Assembly: GCA_964437245.1 (NCBI GenBank)
Contig: CAYTGJ010000001.1
Span: 25,698-89,697 of the forward strand
DNA length: 64,000 nucleotides
Origin: JANYCO01 sp964437245
GTDB taxonomy: Bacteria > Bacteroidota > Bacteroidia > Cytophagales > Cytophagaceae
Direction of reading: 5' to 3'
Part shown: positions 36,297-46,131 of the stretch, one piece after another
Layout of the letters: every line of letters starts with the position of its first letter
How positions within the stretch are numbered: position 1 is the first letter of the stretch
Position numbers and translations under genes: made by a program
Notes under the pieces: model-generated
What the model saw: the letters and a program-made list of their open reading frames with translations, nothing else
What the model was told of the DNA's origin: nothing
Database searches by the model: none

Positions 36297-37433
36297 ATGA
36301 ATCAAATAACAGGAAATAATAACAGAAAGAAGCGCTATCAGCGGACTGTTTTCTGGGTCGCTCCTGTAGTGCTTCTGACTATTGCTTTTCTGCTATGGTA
36401 TAAGCCCCCTTTTTATGTGATCCGCCAGGGAGCACAGGATTCTTTTGGAGGAGATCTTTTGCTGTCTGGTTATGACGACCGGGCTCATAAAGGCAATTCC
36501 TGGCTGGTGATCGAGCAGGGCACTCCGGATAAAGTGGGGTATCGCTATATCCTCAAAGAAGGGTTTTCATATCCGTATGTAGGAATTATGTTTTCCCGGG
36601 AAGACAGTTCCCTGTTTGATCTGTCTTCTTACGATTACCTTAAAATCAACATCAAAGCCAGAACAGGTACCAGGGTACCATTTACACTAACCTCTGAAAT
36701 CCCTTCGTACAGTAATAGGGAAGAACATCTTTCCTATCGCAATTCACAATATGTTCTGACCGTAGAGAATCAATTCACAGAGATCTCCGCACCGCTCAAA
36801 AAATTTGAAACCCCCGATTGGTGGTATGCTAATCACAACAAAACAGAGAAAGACCTGGGGGCTCCCGATTTTTCCAGAATCCGTACGATTCAGTTGGGAA
36901 ACTGTATCAATTTAAAAAAAGAGACGGAAGATGTGGTAGAAGTGGAAGAGCTCAGTTTTCATGTAAACTATTGGTCTTTTTTTATAAATGCAGGGATCTT
37001 TCTGGTGATTTATGCTGTAGGAGGATGGTTGTTTTTCCGGAAGAAAGAAGAAGAAAAACCCGAAATCAATTTTCAATATGAAAAAATCCAGGCGGTAAAC
37101 TACCGGGACAAAGAAGAAGCAGCAGTTTTCGGATTTATCACCTCACATTATTCCAATTCCGAGCTCACTATTACAGATGTACAATCAGCCACCGGGATTC
37201 ATGAACGAAAAATATCTTCGATGATCAGGAAGAAAACAGACCTGAACTTTAAGCAATTCCTGAATAAGCTGCGCATCTCGGAGGCTAAAAGACTGTTGTC
37301 GGAAACGGATCTTCCTGTTTCGGAAATTGCATTTAAAGTAGGATATGGAAATGCTTCCCATTTCAATCGTGTTTTTAAGGCCGCAGAGGACCGTTCGCCC
37401 AACGACTACCGCAAAGATCCTCCTTCAGTATAA
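36297..37433 (+). CDS. Membrane-anchored AraC-family regulator
   Basis: 378 residues from the ATG at 36297. One membrane helix near the start (about 17-35) and another near the middle (about 228-247) put the part between them in the periplasm. This ~190-residue domain is beta-rich (galactose-binding-like jelly roll in look). The C-terminal ~100 residues are a cytoplasmic AraC HTH pair (SEAKRLLSETDLPVSEIAF then VGYGNASHFNRVFK). The layout suggests direct sensing of an outside ligand and control of DNA in one polypeptide. It precedes a T9SS-exported polysaccharide deacetylase whose promoter carries a tandem 21-bp repeat, likely its operator. Confidence 0.85.
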   Translation: MNQITGNNNRKKRYQRTVFWVAPVVLLTIAFLLWYKPPFYVIRQGAQDSFGGDLLLSGYDDRAHKGNSWLVIEQGTPDKVGYRYILKEGFSYPYVGIMFSREDSSLFDLSSYDYLKINIKARTGTRVPFTLTSEIPSYSNREEHLSYRNSQYVLTVENQFTEISAPLKKFETPDWWYANHNKTEKDLGAPDFSRIRTIQLGNCINLKKETEDVVEVEELSFHVNYWSFFINAGIFLVIYAVGGWLFFRKKEEEKPEINFQYEKIQAVNYRDKEEAAVFGFITSHYSNSELTITDVQSATGIHERKISSMIRKKTDLNFKQFLNKLRISEAKRLLSETDLPVSEIAFKVGYGNASHFNRVFKAAEDRSPNDYRKDPPSV

Positions 37434-37472
37434 AAAGTATAAGAATATAGCTGATTATTAGTGTATACTTCC

Positions 37473-37514
37473 TTTTTGCAAAGTCTTTTTACGTTTCTGC
37501 AAATTCATTTTAAG
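37473..37514 (+). promoter_or_regulatory. Tandem 21-bp direct repeat, probable AraC-type operator
   Basis: Copy 1 (37473-37493) begins TTTTTGCAAAGTC and copy 2 (37494-37514) begins TTTCTGCAAATTC. The copies match at 17 of 21 positions and follow each other directly, so the period is two helical turns, as in AraC-family operators. The pair ends 10 bases before the -7 box at 37525. Confidence 0.75.
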
Positions 37515-37524
37515 TCATATCACT

Positions 37525-37532
37525 TACCTTTG
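37525..37532 (+). promoter_or_regulatory. -7 box of the deacetylase promoter
   Basis: TACCTTTG fits TAnnTTTG, 31 bases before the ATG at 37564. The region where TTG is expected is occupied by the second repeat and lacks it, as in activator-dependent promoters. Confidence 0.65.
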
Positions 37533-37563
37533 ATTTCATAAAATCATCTTAAACGATTCGCCG

Positions 37564-39213
37564 ATGAAACATTTAACCAAACTTGTAATTTGTACTTTTA
37601 TTTTATGGTCGGAAACAGGATTTTCTCAGGTCGGAAAAATATGCAACTGGAAGGACGATAAAAAAGCTTCCGTAGTGCTGACCTTCGATGACTGGTCGCC
37701 GGGACATTATCCCGTCGTAGTACCGGAACTGAACAGCCGTGGGTTGAAAGGTACTTTCTATCTTTCTCTTACTTCTGTAGCTTCCTGGAATCATGACTGG
37801 CCGTCAGTGAATAATACCGCCAATGCAGGGCATGAAATTGCAAACCATGCAGTTAATCACCCCAACCTTCTTTCGCTCACGGCAGCAGAGCTTAATACTC
37901 AGATCAGAGGAGCCAAAAACACCATTGACCAGAATGTGACCGGTCAGGAAGTGCTGACCTTTGCATATCCGTTTGGAGCAGGGGCGGGTGCTACAGCCAA
38001 GGACATACAGGTAAGAGATACCATCAAGGCCAGCGGGCATATTGCCGCAAGAGGGGTCGAGGGTCCTTCGGGGGTGCACTATACGTATAACTTTGCTTCT
38101 ACGGCAGACGATTATTATAAGATCCATGCTTATGGAATGACCTCTTCAACCACCCTTAATGCGTATGCAGCAGAAGTTCATGCGACAATAGAAGGAGGAG
38201 GGATGCTGGTATATCTCTATCATAGTGTGGACGATGCTGCTGGCAGCCACGGAGACTCCTGGTATGAGACGGTGTTGCAGACCTCTCTTCAGCAGCAGCT
38301 GGATACGTTGGTAAAACTTCAGGACGATATATGGATTACTACTTTTCTTAAGTCTGTAAAGTATCATAAAGAAAGAAAGAGTGCTACACTTTCCCAGGTA
38401 CAAGCGCCCGATGGCTCGGTTTGGATCGTGGAGCTCAAAGACACTCTTAGTAATAATACTATTTACAATGAACCACTTACGATAAAATTAAAAAGAAACG
38501 GAGTGGCGTATACGAATGTGGTCCAGAACGGAAACACCTTAGTGTACACGACGATCGGAGATACCATTCAGTTTGATGCAGTGCCTGACGGAGGAGAAAT
38601 CGTATTGTCGACAACAGTATTGCCGGAGAATGAATCTCCCACATTGGATGCTCTTGCCAATAGTTCGATTGATCAGACAGATGGAGTACAAACGGTTGAT
38701 TTGTCAGGCATTACGGCGGGAGGCTCTGAATCACAAACCTTGACGGTAACGGCCACGGCGCTGAACCCGGGACTGATCCAGAACCTGACTGTGAATTATA
38801 ACAGTCCTGACGCTACCGGTTCGATCAGCTTTAGTCCGAATCCTTCGGCTTCTGGTGTTACCACTATTGTAGTAAGAGTGACTGACGACGGACTTCCGGC
38901 AAGATTTGTAGAACGCTCTTTTACCGTTTCTGTCGCTGCGGTTGCTACATCGACAAGAGAATCAATTATTTCCGGCAAAGGCTTGACATTGTCTCCGAAT
39001 CCGGCCTCCGGAAATGTGGTCGTTCAGATGGATAAACCTGTTTCGTCAGCCATCGTTTCTCTTGAAGACCTTTCCGGTACTACGGTTTATGAACGCTCTT
39101 TTACCTCTACAGATCAGATGCAACTGGATCTGACCGGGAGAAAACCGGGAGTATATATTCTGAAAGTGAATGCCGGGAAAGAAGTTCTGGTAAAAAAGCT
39201 GGTAGTACAGTAA
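37564..39213 (+). CDS. Secreted polysaccharide deacetylase with T9SS type A sorting domain
   Basis: 549 residues. A signal peptide ends GFSQ. The NodB domain (about 35-255) holds TFDDWSPGHYP (catalytic Asp42 and metal Asp43) and a metal motif HAVNHP (His95, His99). The AYPFG block and LYHSVDD further down are also as expected. It removes acetyl groups from a polysaccharide such as chitin, xylan or peptidoglycan; the substrate is not shown. After beta domains (about 290-450, one Ig-like), the last 80 residues are a type A T9SS sorting domain (LSPNPASGNVVVQ to VKKLVVQ). Confidence 0.9.
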   Translation: MKHLTKLVICTFILWSETGFSQVGKICNWKDDKKASVVLTFDDWSPGHYPVVVPELNSRGLKGTFYLSLTSVASWNHDWPSVNNTANAGHEIANHAVNHPNLLSLTAAELNTQIRGAKNTIDQNVTGQEVLTFAYPFGAGAGATAKDIQVRDTIKASGHIAARGVEGPSGVHYTYNFASTADDYYKIHAYGMTSSTTLNAYAAEVHATIEGGGMLVYLYHSVDDAAGSHGDSWYETVLQTSLQQQLDTLVKLQDDIWITTFLKSVKYHKERKSATLSQVQAPDGSVWIVELKDTLSNNTIYNEPLTIKLKRNGVAYTNVVQNGNTLVYTTIGDTIQFDAVPDGGEIVLSTTVLPENESPTLDALANSSIDQTDGVQTVDLSGITAGGSESQTLTVTATALNPGLIQNLTVNYNSPDATGSISFSPNPSASGVTTIVVRVTDDGLPARFVERSFTVSVAAVATSTRESIISGKGLTLSPNPASGNVVVQMDKPVSSAIVSLEDLSGTTVYERSFTSTDQMQLDLTGRKPGVYILKVNAGKEVLVKKLVVQ

Positions 39214-39240
39214 GTATCAACAGATTGATTATTGAATATA

Positions 39241-39277
39241 AAAAAGTCCTGCATAACAAGTGTATGCAGGACTTTTT
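39241..39277. terminator. Bidirectional intrinsic terminator
   Basis: AAAAAGTCCTGCATA (39241-39255) pairs perfectly with TATGCAGGACTTTTT (39263-39277) around a 7-base loop. It separates the convergent genes ending at 39213 (+) and 39297 (-). Confidence 0.85.
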
Positions 39278-39296
39278 TTGTGCAAAAGCAGGAACC

Positions 39297-40175
39297 TTAT
39301 TTTACCAGCTTATAAGAAGCGATATTATCCTGCTGATCTTTTACGGTAAGAAGATAAGTTCCGGACTTTAGCGTTTCTACGTTTACATTGGCAGTGGAAG
39401 TAAAGCTTCCGGATTTAACGATCGCACCATTCATATCCGCCAGTTCATAGGTCATTTGACTGGAAAGTCCTGTGGAAATGGTCAGGCTGGAAGCGATCGG
39501 ATTGGGATAAACCGCGATGTCTGCTTTTTGTCCGTTCTTTACAGAAGTTGAAAGAACAGTAATATTCAGTGCATTGGAAGCTGCTGCAGAGTAGCAACCG
39601 GTAGTGCTTTCATATGCTTTGGCGGTGTAGGATCCGGAAACTGTTGGGGTGTAGGTAGTTGCTCCGGAGGCATTTGCAGGAGTGGTATAATTTCCGTCAA
39701 GGAAATAGTGAATATCATAAGCATTGTCTACCGCTGTCTGCACCTCTACTGTACCCGATGGGTTCTCTGTAACGGAAAGGGTAGGAGGATACTGCACGGT
39801 GTAATTTCCTTCCAGGGTGATTGCTCCTCCCGGAAGCATTGCATGTGCAATAGTAAAACTAAGACTGCAGAGCATAGGTCCCTCAAAGGGAACGTCTTCG
39901 AAGGTGATGTACTTGGAGGTTCCTGCTGCAATAACATCTGAAAATGTTTGTGTGTCTGTATAGATTTCATCGTCATTGTCATCGAAAACTTGTACGGAAA
40001 TACTATAGGAGCTTGGGGTAAAAGGAATGCCAACTGCAGTGTTATTGGTTACTCCGAGGGTTACATCGTGAGTGGTATTCGGACATCCGAACGGAGGGTT
40101 CGGAGTAGTAAGAGTCTGCGAGAATCCTGCATAAGTCATCGCCAAACAGAGTAAAATAAGTATTATTTTTTTCAT
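39297..40175 (-). CDS. Secreted protein with T9SS type A sorting domain
   Basis: 292 residues. Signal peptide cleaved after AGFSQ. The mature part begins with a beta domain (about 25-130) with FTPSSYSISVQVFDDND and a second Ig-like domain (about 135-210, with GSYTAKAYESTTGCYSAA). A type A T9SS sorting domain ends the protein (ADIAVYPNPIASSLTIS to IASYKLVK). No enzymatic domain was recognised. Probably a surface-exposed or released binding or matrix protein. It stands alone between a strong terminator and a 380-base region. Confidence 0.8.
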   Translation of the reverse strand: MKKIILILLCLAMTYAGFSQTLTTPNPPFGCPNTTHDVTLGVTNNTAVGIPFTPSSYSISVQVFDDNDDEIYTDTQTFSDVIAAGTSKYITFEDVPFEGPMLCSLSFTIAHAMLPGGAITLEGNYTVQYPPTLSVTENPSGTVEVQTAVDNAYDIHYFLDGNYTTPANASGATTYTPTVSGSYTAKAYESTTGCYSAAASNALNITVLSTSVKNGQKADIAVYPNPIASSLTISTGLSSQMTYELADMNGAIVKSGSFTSTANVNVETLKSGTYLLTVKDQQDNIASYKLVK

Positions 40176-40555
40176 AAGTGTAGTATTTAATAGTTATATG
40201 TGGACCTTTTTTGTTTCTTTAATTCGATTTTTTATTTCCCTCCGGCCGTGAAAACGAGCCGTGGCACGACCTTTATTCTTTTTTCTTTGTCAATCGTAAC
40301 CTCTAAAATAATAAGAATAAATGAAAAAGGAGAGCCTTGCATTGTTTTTAGTGGTATTGGTGGTACTCTCTCCTGTTGAGAAAGAGGTATAAACCATTGA
40401 TTTCCCCGTCTGTATGTATTCGGATGGAATGGTTCCAAAATAACAGGAATAACCTTGAAGCGAACCGGAATTAATCTCGTACCTTTAGCATCCGGTTCTA
40501 TCAGAAAGTAATTTCTGCCCGGATTAAAAAGAAAAAGGTTATCCCTATCCTATTT
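40176..40555. other. Intergenic region, divergent
   Basis: 380 bases. Short reading frames here have no signal, family or upstream element and are not called. A possible promoter for the desaturase gene lies at 40455-40487. No -7 box for the minus-strand gene was found. Confidence 0.6.
40455..40487 (+). promoter_or_regulatory. Possible promoter for the desaturase gene
   Basis: TTG (40455-40457), 22 bases, TACCTTTA (40480-40487), which departs from TAnnTTTG at the last base. The start codon is 68 bases further down. Confidence 0.4.
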
Positions 40556-41671
40556 ATGAACAACGTTCTTGTTGCCCCTCCCCCTGCCAAAGCCTCTCGT
40601 GCGGAAAAAATTTCTTTTGCTAATCCTAAAAATGCCGTTTTTGCAGAGCTGAAAAAAAGAACCAAAGCCTACTTTACTGAAGCCGGAATTGAGAGTACCG
40701 GCAACCGGCAGATGGCGTTGAAAGCAGCTTTTTTTATGCTGACGTACATCGGAGGTTTTCTGGCGTTGGTCCTGTTGCCTTTACCTGTTTGGGCTGCTCT
40801 GTTGCTTTGTGCTTACCTCGGCCTGGCAGCCGCTGCGATTGGATTCAACCTGATGCACGATGGCTCACACGGCAGCTTGTCTGCGATTCCCTGGCTTAAT
40901 ACCCTAGGAGCGTATAGTATCAACCTGTTGGGAGGAGATGCATTGTTATGGAAAAATAAACATAATATTATTCATCATACCTTTACCAATATTGAAGGTC
41001 ATGACCAGGACATTGCAATGGAACCGGTACTGAGAAGCAATCTGTTTCAGAAAAAGCGCTGGTTTCATAAGTATCAGCATCTCTATTGTTTCCTGGCGTA
41101 CGGGCTGTCTTCCTTTCTTTGGATCTTTGTGCTGGACTTCATTAAATATTTTAGCGGTAAAGTAGGCAACATTAAAATTGCCGGGATGACTTTCCGTTAC
41201 CATGTGGCCTTCTGGTCCACCAAGCTGTTTTATGTTGCCACGTATCTGATCCTTCCTTCTTTCATATGGGGCTGGCCGGCAACACTTATTGGATTTACAG
41301 TGTATCATTTTTTCCTGGGAACTACCCTTTCGGTTGTTTTTCAACTGGCGCATGTAGTGGAAGATACCGAGTTTACAGACCATCATTTTAAAAATAACCA
41401 GATCTGTGATGAATGGGCGATTCATCAGTTAAAGACGACTGCGAATTTTGCTACTGGTAATAAGATCATCGGGTGGTATACCGGTGGCCTGAATTTTCAG
41501 GTAGAACATCATTTGTTTCCAAAGATCAGCCATGTACATTATCCTGCACTCAATAAAATAGTGAAGGAAGTATGCCAGGAGATGAATATCCGGTACAATG
41601 AATACCCATCCTTCACCAAAGCATTACGCTCCCATCTGAATCATTTAAAAGAGACCGGCAGCGCTGCCTGA
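40556..41671 (+). CDS. Membrane fatty acid desaturase (acyl-CoA/lipid desaturase family)
   Basis: 371 residues with four or more membrane helices. The three histidine boxes of di-iron desaturases are present: HDGSH near residue 102, HNIIHHTFTNIEGHD near residue 140 and QVEHHLFP near residue 315. The order and spacing fit front-end acyl-lipid/acyl-CoA desaturases, and QxxHH in place of HxxHH is typical for that branch. It introduces a double bond into membrane fatty acids with oxygen. Which position cannot be told. No regulator is nearby. Confidence 0.9.
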   Translation: MNNVLVAPPPAKASRAEKISFANPKNAVFAELKKRTKAYFTEAGIESTGNRQMALKAAFFMLTYIGGFLALVLLPLPVWAALLLCAYLGLAAAAIGFNLMHDGSHGSLSAIPWLNTLGAYSINLLGGDALLWKNKHNIIHHTFTNIEGHDQDIAMEPVLRSNLFQKKRWFHKYQHLYCFLAYGLSSFLWIFVLDFIKYFSGKVGNIKIAGMTFRYHVAFWSTKLFYVATYLILPSFIWGWPATLIGFTVYHFFLGTTLSVVFQLAHVVEDTEFTDHHFKNNQICDEWAIHQLKTTANFATGNKIIGWYTGGLNFQVEHHLFPKISHVHYPALNKIVKEVCQEMNIRYNEYPSFTKALRSHLNHLKETGSAA

Positions 41672-41831
41672 GCAAGTGTAGTTCCGGTATTTGGAATATG
41701 TAAATTGGTTGAGGAAACGGAGTGGTTTGATCAGACAACTATTTTTGGCAACATTCCCTGTTTTTAAAATCTTCCGGCCCTTTAATATCGATCACCTCCC
41801 TGAGAGCTGAAAGTCTGGTACATTAAGGTCT

Positions 41832-44800
41832 TCAGGGATTGGATGCAAATCGCTCCGGTCGTCCTTCTATCATCAGAAAAGCCCCCCAATACAACGGCTC
41901 TTTGTAAAGTTGCTTTATTTCCTTCTTGGCCTCTGTAAAAGCCGTACGTTTATCGCCTGTCTTAAGCCATTTCTGATAGAACGAGACCATCAGTTTTTGG
42001 GTCACTTCATCGTTGACTTTAAATAAACTTATGATGATGGACTTGGCTCCGGCCATTAAAAATGCACGTTGCAACCCATATACTCCTTCTCCTACCTGTA
42101 CTTCCCCCCGTCCGGTTTCACAGGCAGAGAGGACTACAATATCCGTATTCTCCAAAGGAAGATCCATCGCTTCATACGCCGTGAGAATTCCTTCTTTCTG
42201 ATTTACATATTTGTTGTCAGGGTTGTCTACAATGTCGCCAGCCCCTAAAAGCATTAATCCGGAATTCAACAAAGGATTGTTTGCAATATCATCATCGCCT
42301 GCTCCCGTTGAAACAGATTCTTTAAAATACCCATGAGTAGCAATGTGCAGGACTTTAGGACTCCGAAGGCTTTTGATCGTATCTTCGGTCACATTCGTTT
42401 TCATAAGTAAAAGAGTGGACTTATCTGCAGAAGCCAGCAAAGAGTTTAGTTCCAGAATTTCTTTTTCTGCTCCCGGAAGATCCGGTACATTCTTTTTCGA
42501 CATCTCTGCACCGGTATAAAAAACAGGACTTCCGCAAAAGACATAGGCATTGCTATTCATTGCTTTTTTATTTTCCCTGGATTTCTTTTTAGCAGTGCTG
42601 CTGGTATGTATTTCTTCCAGGAGCAGGAGGTCTTTCGTATTGGTAAGCAATACGATCTGATTCTGATCGATCACATAGGTCTCGGTTCCTTTTACGGGAA
42701 GCATTTCCAGGTTGATCTGATTGTATACACCATCTGAGGAGAGGTAGACGAGCGCTCCATCAGGTATTTTACTCTTGATCGGCTGCCAGTACACATCGTA
42801 GGAATATTCATCCGGTGCATTGAGCGTGGCAACGTTCCGGTAATATTTCATATACCGTTTCTCCATCTGTTTGCCATTGGGGAATAAGACCATGTCCGGA
42901 TTATCTCTTGTATTACGGTCAATGATAAGAGCCGCATACAGCACAGAATCGGTAAATACTTTATTGAAATAGCGGAACCGGATGAGTTCTACCGCATACT
43001 CATTGTCCTTCAGTTTCGCTCTCACATCTTCCCACACAATTTTTGTAGCCAGTTTCTCTTTATGAAACAGCTCCGACCGCTGGGACATTTCTTTTTCCAG
43101 TCTTTCTATATTTGCACCGATCTGCTCGGGATGTATGCCTTGTTCCTGTAGCTGATGTTTATTCAGAGACAGGATACTGATCTGATATTCCTTTTCGGCA
43201 ATCCATTCATTGTAGAGCCCTATCAGAATACTATCATTGCTGTGAGTTATTTTTTCCAGAAGCTTAATACTTGACGAAAGAAGAAGGGCTTTGGTTGATA
43301 GAATATTATTGTAAACCGTTCCCGTGTATTTCAGATTTGCTCCTTTAGGTTGCTGAAGCGCTACCAGGGTATAGAATTCAAATTCTTCCTTTAGATTATT
43401 CCAGAATTTTGTTTTCTGACGGAAGCTCAGCGAAGGGAATATTTCCCGTGTATAGGTCAGGTATGTTGGGATGATATTTCCCATTAAATCGAGTGCCTTC
43501 TCCGGTTGTTTCTTCATGTAATATACACGGGCCAGTTTCCCGATCGATTTTACATAATCAGGGTGTTTTTCTCCGAATAAAGACGCATATACTTCCTTTG
43601 ACTTAGAATATTTTTTTTCCGCTTCTTCGTACTTTCCTTTTGCATAGGCTATATCGCCACGAAGTCCGCTGATATCGGCGGTATATTTATTATCTTTCCC
43701 TAATTTACCAACCCAGAATTTATCCGTTTCTTCCAGCAACTTATCCGCCACTTCGTAAGATCCCGCAGCGATCAGAAATTCAGCATAGCGCTGCTGAACT
43801 TCCGCATATAAGGGATTGGCTGTTCCCATCGCATCTTTTACAATTTCCAATGCTTCTTTGTATAGTTTTTCGATGGTGGTTTTACCGGCGGAAAGAGTTC
43901 CTGACAAGGTTGCTTGTCTTAAAAGCGTTTCTGCCCGCTTCAGATGTTTTTTCCCCAGTTTTTGCTTCTGGATATTATCTGCCGCAGCATAAGCAGCCTC
44001 CGCTTTCTTATAGTCACTGATGGCGGAGTAATAATCTCCGTACAGTAGCTGACAATCGGCCATCAGAAGTGAATTAGGGCCATATACCGAATCAATGATC
44101 TTGTGCGCTGATTCTATATAGGCATCCAGAGAAGCATAGTTTCCTCTGATAAGATGAAGGTTTGCATACGCAAAATAGACAGGTATGAGCCTTGGGGAAT
44201 TTTCTCCCAGTTTAAGACTTATTCGTTCATGCGCACTCTTTAGAATTTTCTCTACTCTGTAATAGTTTCCTGTCTGGATATTCAGACTGGCCAATTGCTC
44301 TGCGGTCTCTGATTCCAGCAGTATATCCTGCTCATAATTACTTCTGGCATTCAATTTTACGGCCTGTTTCAAATAGGACTGGCTTTCATCGTATTCTCCA
44401 ATGATATTGTTGAGTGTTGCCACACTGATCAGGGCAGCCTGTCTGGTTTCGGGTTTGCCTCCTTTCACCTGTGCGATAAGGGCGTTCACTGCCCGTATAC
44501 TATCCAGTCCGGTTTTATATTTTCCGGCATTGATCAGATACTCTGTATATCTTGCAATTGCTCTTACATACTCAGGGGAGTTGCGGCTGTAGATTTTTTT
44601 GGTGATCAGCGCTGCTTTTAACTGCTTTTCTGCTGCCTCTTCAAAACGATCGGTCTTTACATACAGGTCGGCATAGGCTTGCAGATACAGGATATTCTCT
44701 TTTGAAGATTCCTCCAGTTGGCGGGCGATGACCCCGTCGTAACTTTCTTTGAAAATATTCTCTGCGAGCAACAGGTTTTTACCATAATAAATTTCATCCA

Positions 44801-46082
44801 CTGCAATGACCAAACGCTCACGATGATAATAAGGGCTTTGCTTCCCATGATATTTTTCTATGGCCTGCGCATGCTCCAGCCTCAGCCGCTGCATAGAAGC
44901 TACGTCTCCTCTTTTCTGAGCGATTGCTATTTCCAGCTCATTGATCTTAAACGCATACGGATGGTTTTCCGGCAAGGAGGAAAAACGCTCCCGCAAACTT
45001 TTTAATCGCTGGGAAGCATCTTTAAGTTCTCCGTTAATAAACTGCCGGTAGGCCTGAGTGTAATCGTAGGTAAGCTGTACCCGTTCGTCTTTTCCCAACT
45101 GGCGGAATGCATACATTTGAAGCCTCCGTAGATAGTTGGCTGCACCGATCTCATCTCCTATGGTCAACTGGGCATTTATAAAAGCAGATAAGTTGTTGAG
45201 TTTATTCTCTTCATACTCTGAGCCTTCCTGCCCCACGTATGCCTGCTTATATTGCAGGTATACTCCATTCTGATTATTGTTGAGTTCTTTCAACCGGGCC
45301 TCTGTCACCTGCAGGTGCATGTAGTCGATTCCATTTTTCCCCAAATGCTTTCCTACCCAATCTTTGGCCTCTTCCAGCATCCGGTAGGCCTGATCATAGG
45401 TATTGAAATAGACCATTGCCTGTGTCGTCAGATCAAGCACTTCTGCATAGTTTTTCTTCCGGATACGAAGGTCCGTTTTTGCATTGTACCCTGTGGCATA
45501 AATACTTTTTTCAGAAAGGTCTTCTGCGGCCAGTTTTCTATATTCCTTCTGTTGACCGATCCGTTCGAGGGCTTCCTTGTAAAAGCCTGTGTGTACCTGA
45601 ATGGAAGCAAGTGCCAGCGCTACATCGTAGCGAAGTTTCTCATCATTCAAAACGCTACTCAGTGAGTCTGCGCGTTTCTGGTGACGTTGTGCTGCGAGGT
45701 AATCTCCGGTATAGAGGTAGTACCCGGAAAAAAGCAAGTGCATCCTGGCGGCGTCTTCCTGTGTCACCGGCTGGATGGTGGCTGCCTGTTGCAGAACATT
45801 ATTAACCGGTCCGAATAAAAGTTTTACATATAATGCTTTTGCCTTGTATAGCTGTAATTCCAGACGGTCTGCCCCGGTAGCAGCATTTACAAAATATTTC
45901 TTTCCGGAATAACCTTCTGCTTGTTTTATAACTTCATCGTATTCTCCTGTTTCAAACTTATAGCCGATCAGCGCACTGTTTTTCTCAATCTTCTTTTTCG
46001 AAGAAACGACTTTCAGAGAATCATTCCCCGCCAATACGTTCCAGGTTATTAAAAAGAGAAAGATGTTCAGGTAATATTTCAT
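41832..46082 (-). CDS. TPR-CHAT protease, exported
   Basis: 1416 residues. A signal peptide (cleavage near NVLAG) places it in the periplasm or beyond. A large helical region with many TPR-like repeats (about 70-900, for example GKYEEAEKKYSKSKEVYASLFGEK-type units of tetratricopeptides) is followed by a linker and a C-terminal CHAT domain (about 1080-1410). The caspase-like dyad is intact: His1250 in HIATHGYF and Cys1321 in LSACETGRG. CHAT proteases cut proteins, and partner genes usually set the target. It is the last gene of a four-gene operon with a Cys-rich lipoprotein, a PorP/SprF-like protein and a T9SS type B cargo, which is an unusual setting. Confidence 0.92.
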   Translation of the reverse strand: MKYYLNIFLFLITWNVLAGNDSLKVVSSKKKIEKNSALIGYKFETGEYDEVIKQAEGYSGKKYFVNAATGADRLELQLYKAKALYVKLLFGPVNNVLQQAATIQPVTQEDAARMHLLFSGYYLYTGDYLAAQRHQKRADSLSSVLNDEKLRYDVALALASIQVHTGFYKEALERIGQQKEYRKLAAEDLSEKSIYATGYNAKTDLRIRKKNYAEVLDLTTQAMVYFNTYDQAYRMLEEAKDWVGKHLGKNGIDYMHLQVTEARLKELNNNQNGVYLQYKQAYVGQEGSEYEENKLNNLSAFINAQLTIGDEIGAANYLRRLQMYAFRQLGKDERVQLTYDYTQAYRQFINGELKDASQRLKSLRERFSSLPENHPYAFKINELEIAIAQKRGDVASMQRLRLEHAQAIEKYHGKQSPYYHRERLVIAVDEIYYGKNLLLAENIFKESYDGVIARQLEESSKENILYLQAYADLYVKTDRFEEAAEKQLKAALITKKIYSRNSPEYVRAIARYTEYLINAGKYKTGLDSIRAVNALIAQVKGGKPETRQAALISVATLNNIIGEYDESQSYLKQAVKLNARSNYEQDILLESETAEQLASLNIQTGNYYRVEKILKSAHERISLKLGENSPRLIPVYFAYANLHLIRGNYASLDAYIESAHKIIDSVYGPNSLLMADCQLLYGDYYSAISDYKKAEAAYAAADNIQKQKLGKKHLKRAETLLRQATLSGTLSAGKTTIEKLYKEALEIVKDAMGTANPLYAEVQQRYAEFLIAAGSYEVADKLLEETDKFWVGKLGKDNKYTADISGLRGDIAYAKGKYEEAEKKYSKSKEVYASLFGEKHPDYVKSIGKLARVYYMKKQPEKALDLMGNIIPTYLTYTREIFPSLSFRQKTKFWNNLKEEFEFYTLVALQQPKGANLKYTGTVYNNILSTKALLLSSSIKLLEKITHSNDSILIGLYNEWIAEKEYQISILSLNKHQLQEQGIHPEQIGANIERLEKEMSQRSELFHKEKLATKIVWEDVRAKLKDNEYAVELIRFRYFNKVFTDSVLYAALIIDRNTRDNPDMVLFPNGKQMEKRYMKYYRNVATLNAPDEYSYDVYWQPIKSKIPDGALVYLSSDGVYNQINLEMLPVKGTETYVIDQNQIVLLTNTKDLLLLEEIHTSSTAKKKSRENKKAMNSNAYVFCGSPVFYTGAEMSKKNVPDLPGAEKEILELNSLLASADKSTLLLMKTNVTEDTIKSLRSPKVLHIATHGYFKESVSTGAGDDDIANNPLLNSGLMLLGAGDIVDNPDNKYVNQKEGILTAYEAMDLPLENTDIVVLSACETGRGEVQVGEGVYGLQRAFLMAGAKSIIISLFKVNDEVTQKLMVSFYQKWLKTGDKRTAFTEAKKEIKQLYKEPLYWGAFLMIEGRPERFASNP

Positions 46083-46131
46083 TGGTACATTTTTATATTT
46101 TTATAAACGGATCAGGAGTGCATGCACCGGC

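Noticed and set aside
40232..40438. 68-codon frame on the minus strand in the gap before the desaturase gene
   Set aside because: No upstream signal, no domain and low-complexity ends; treated as non-coding.
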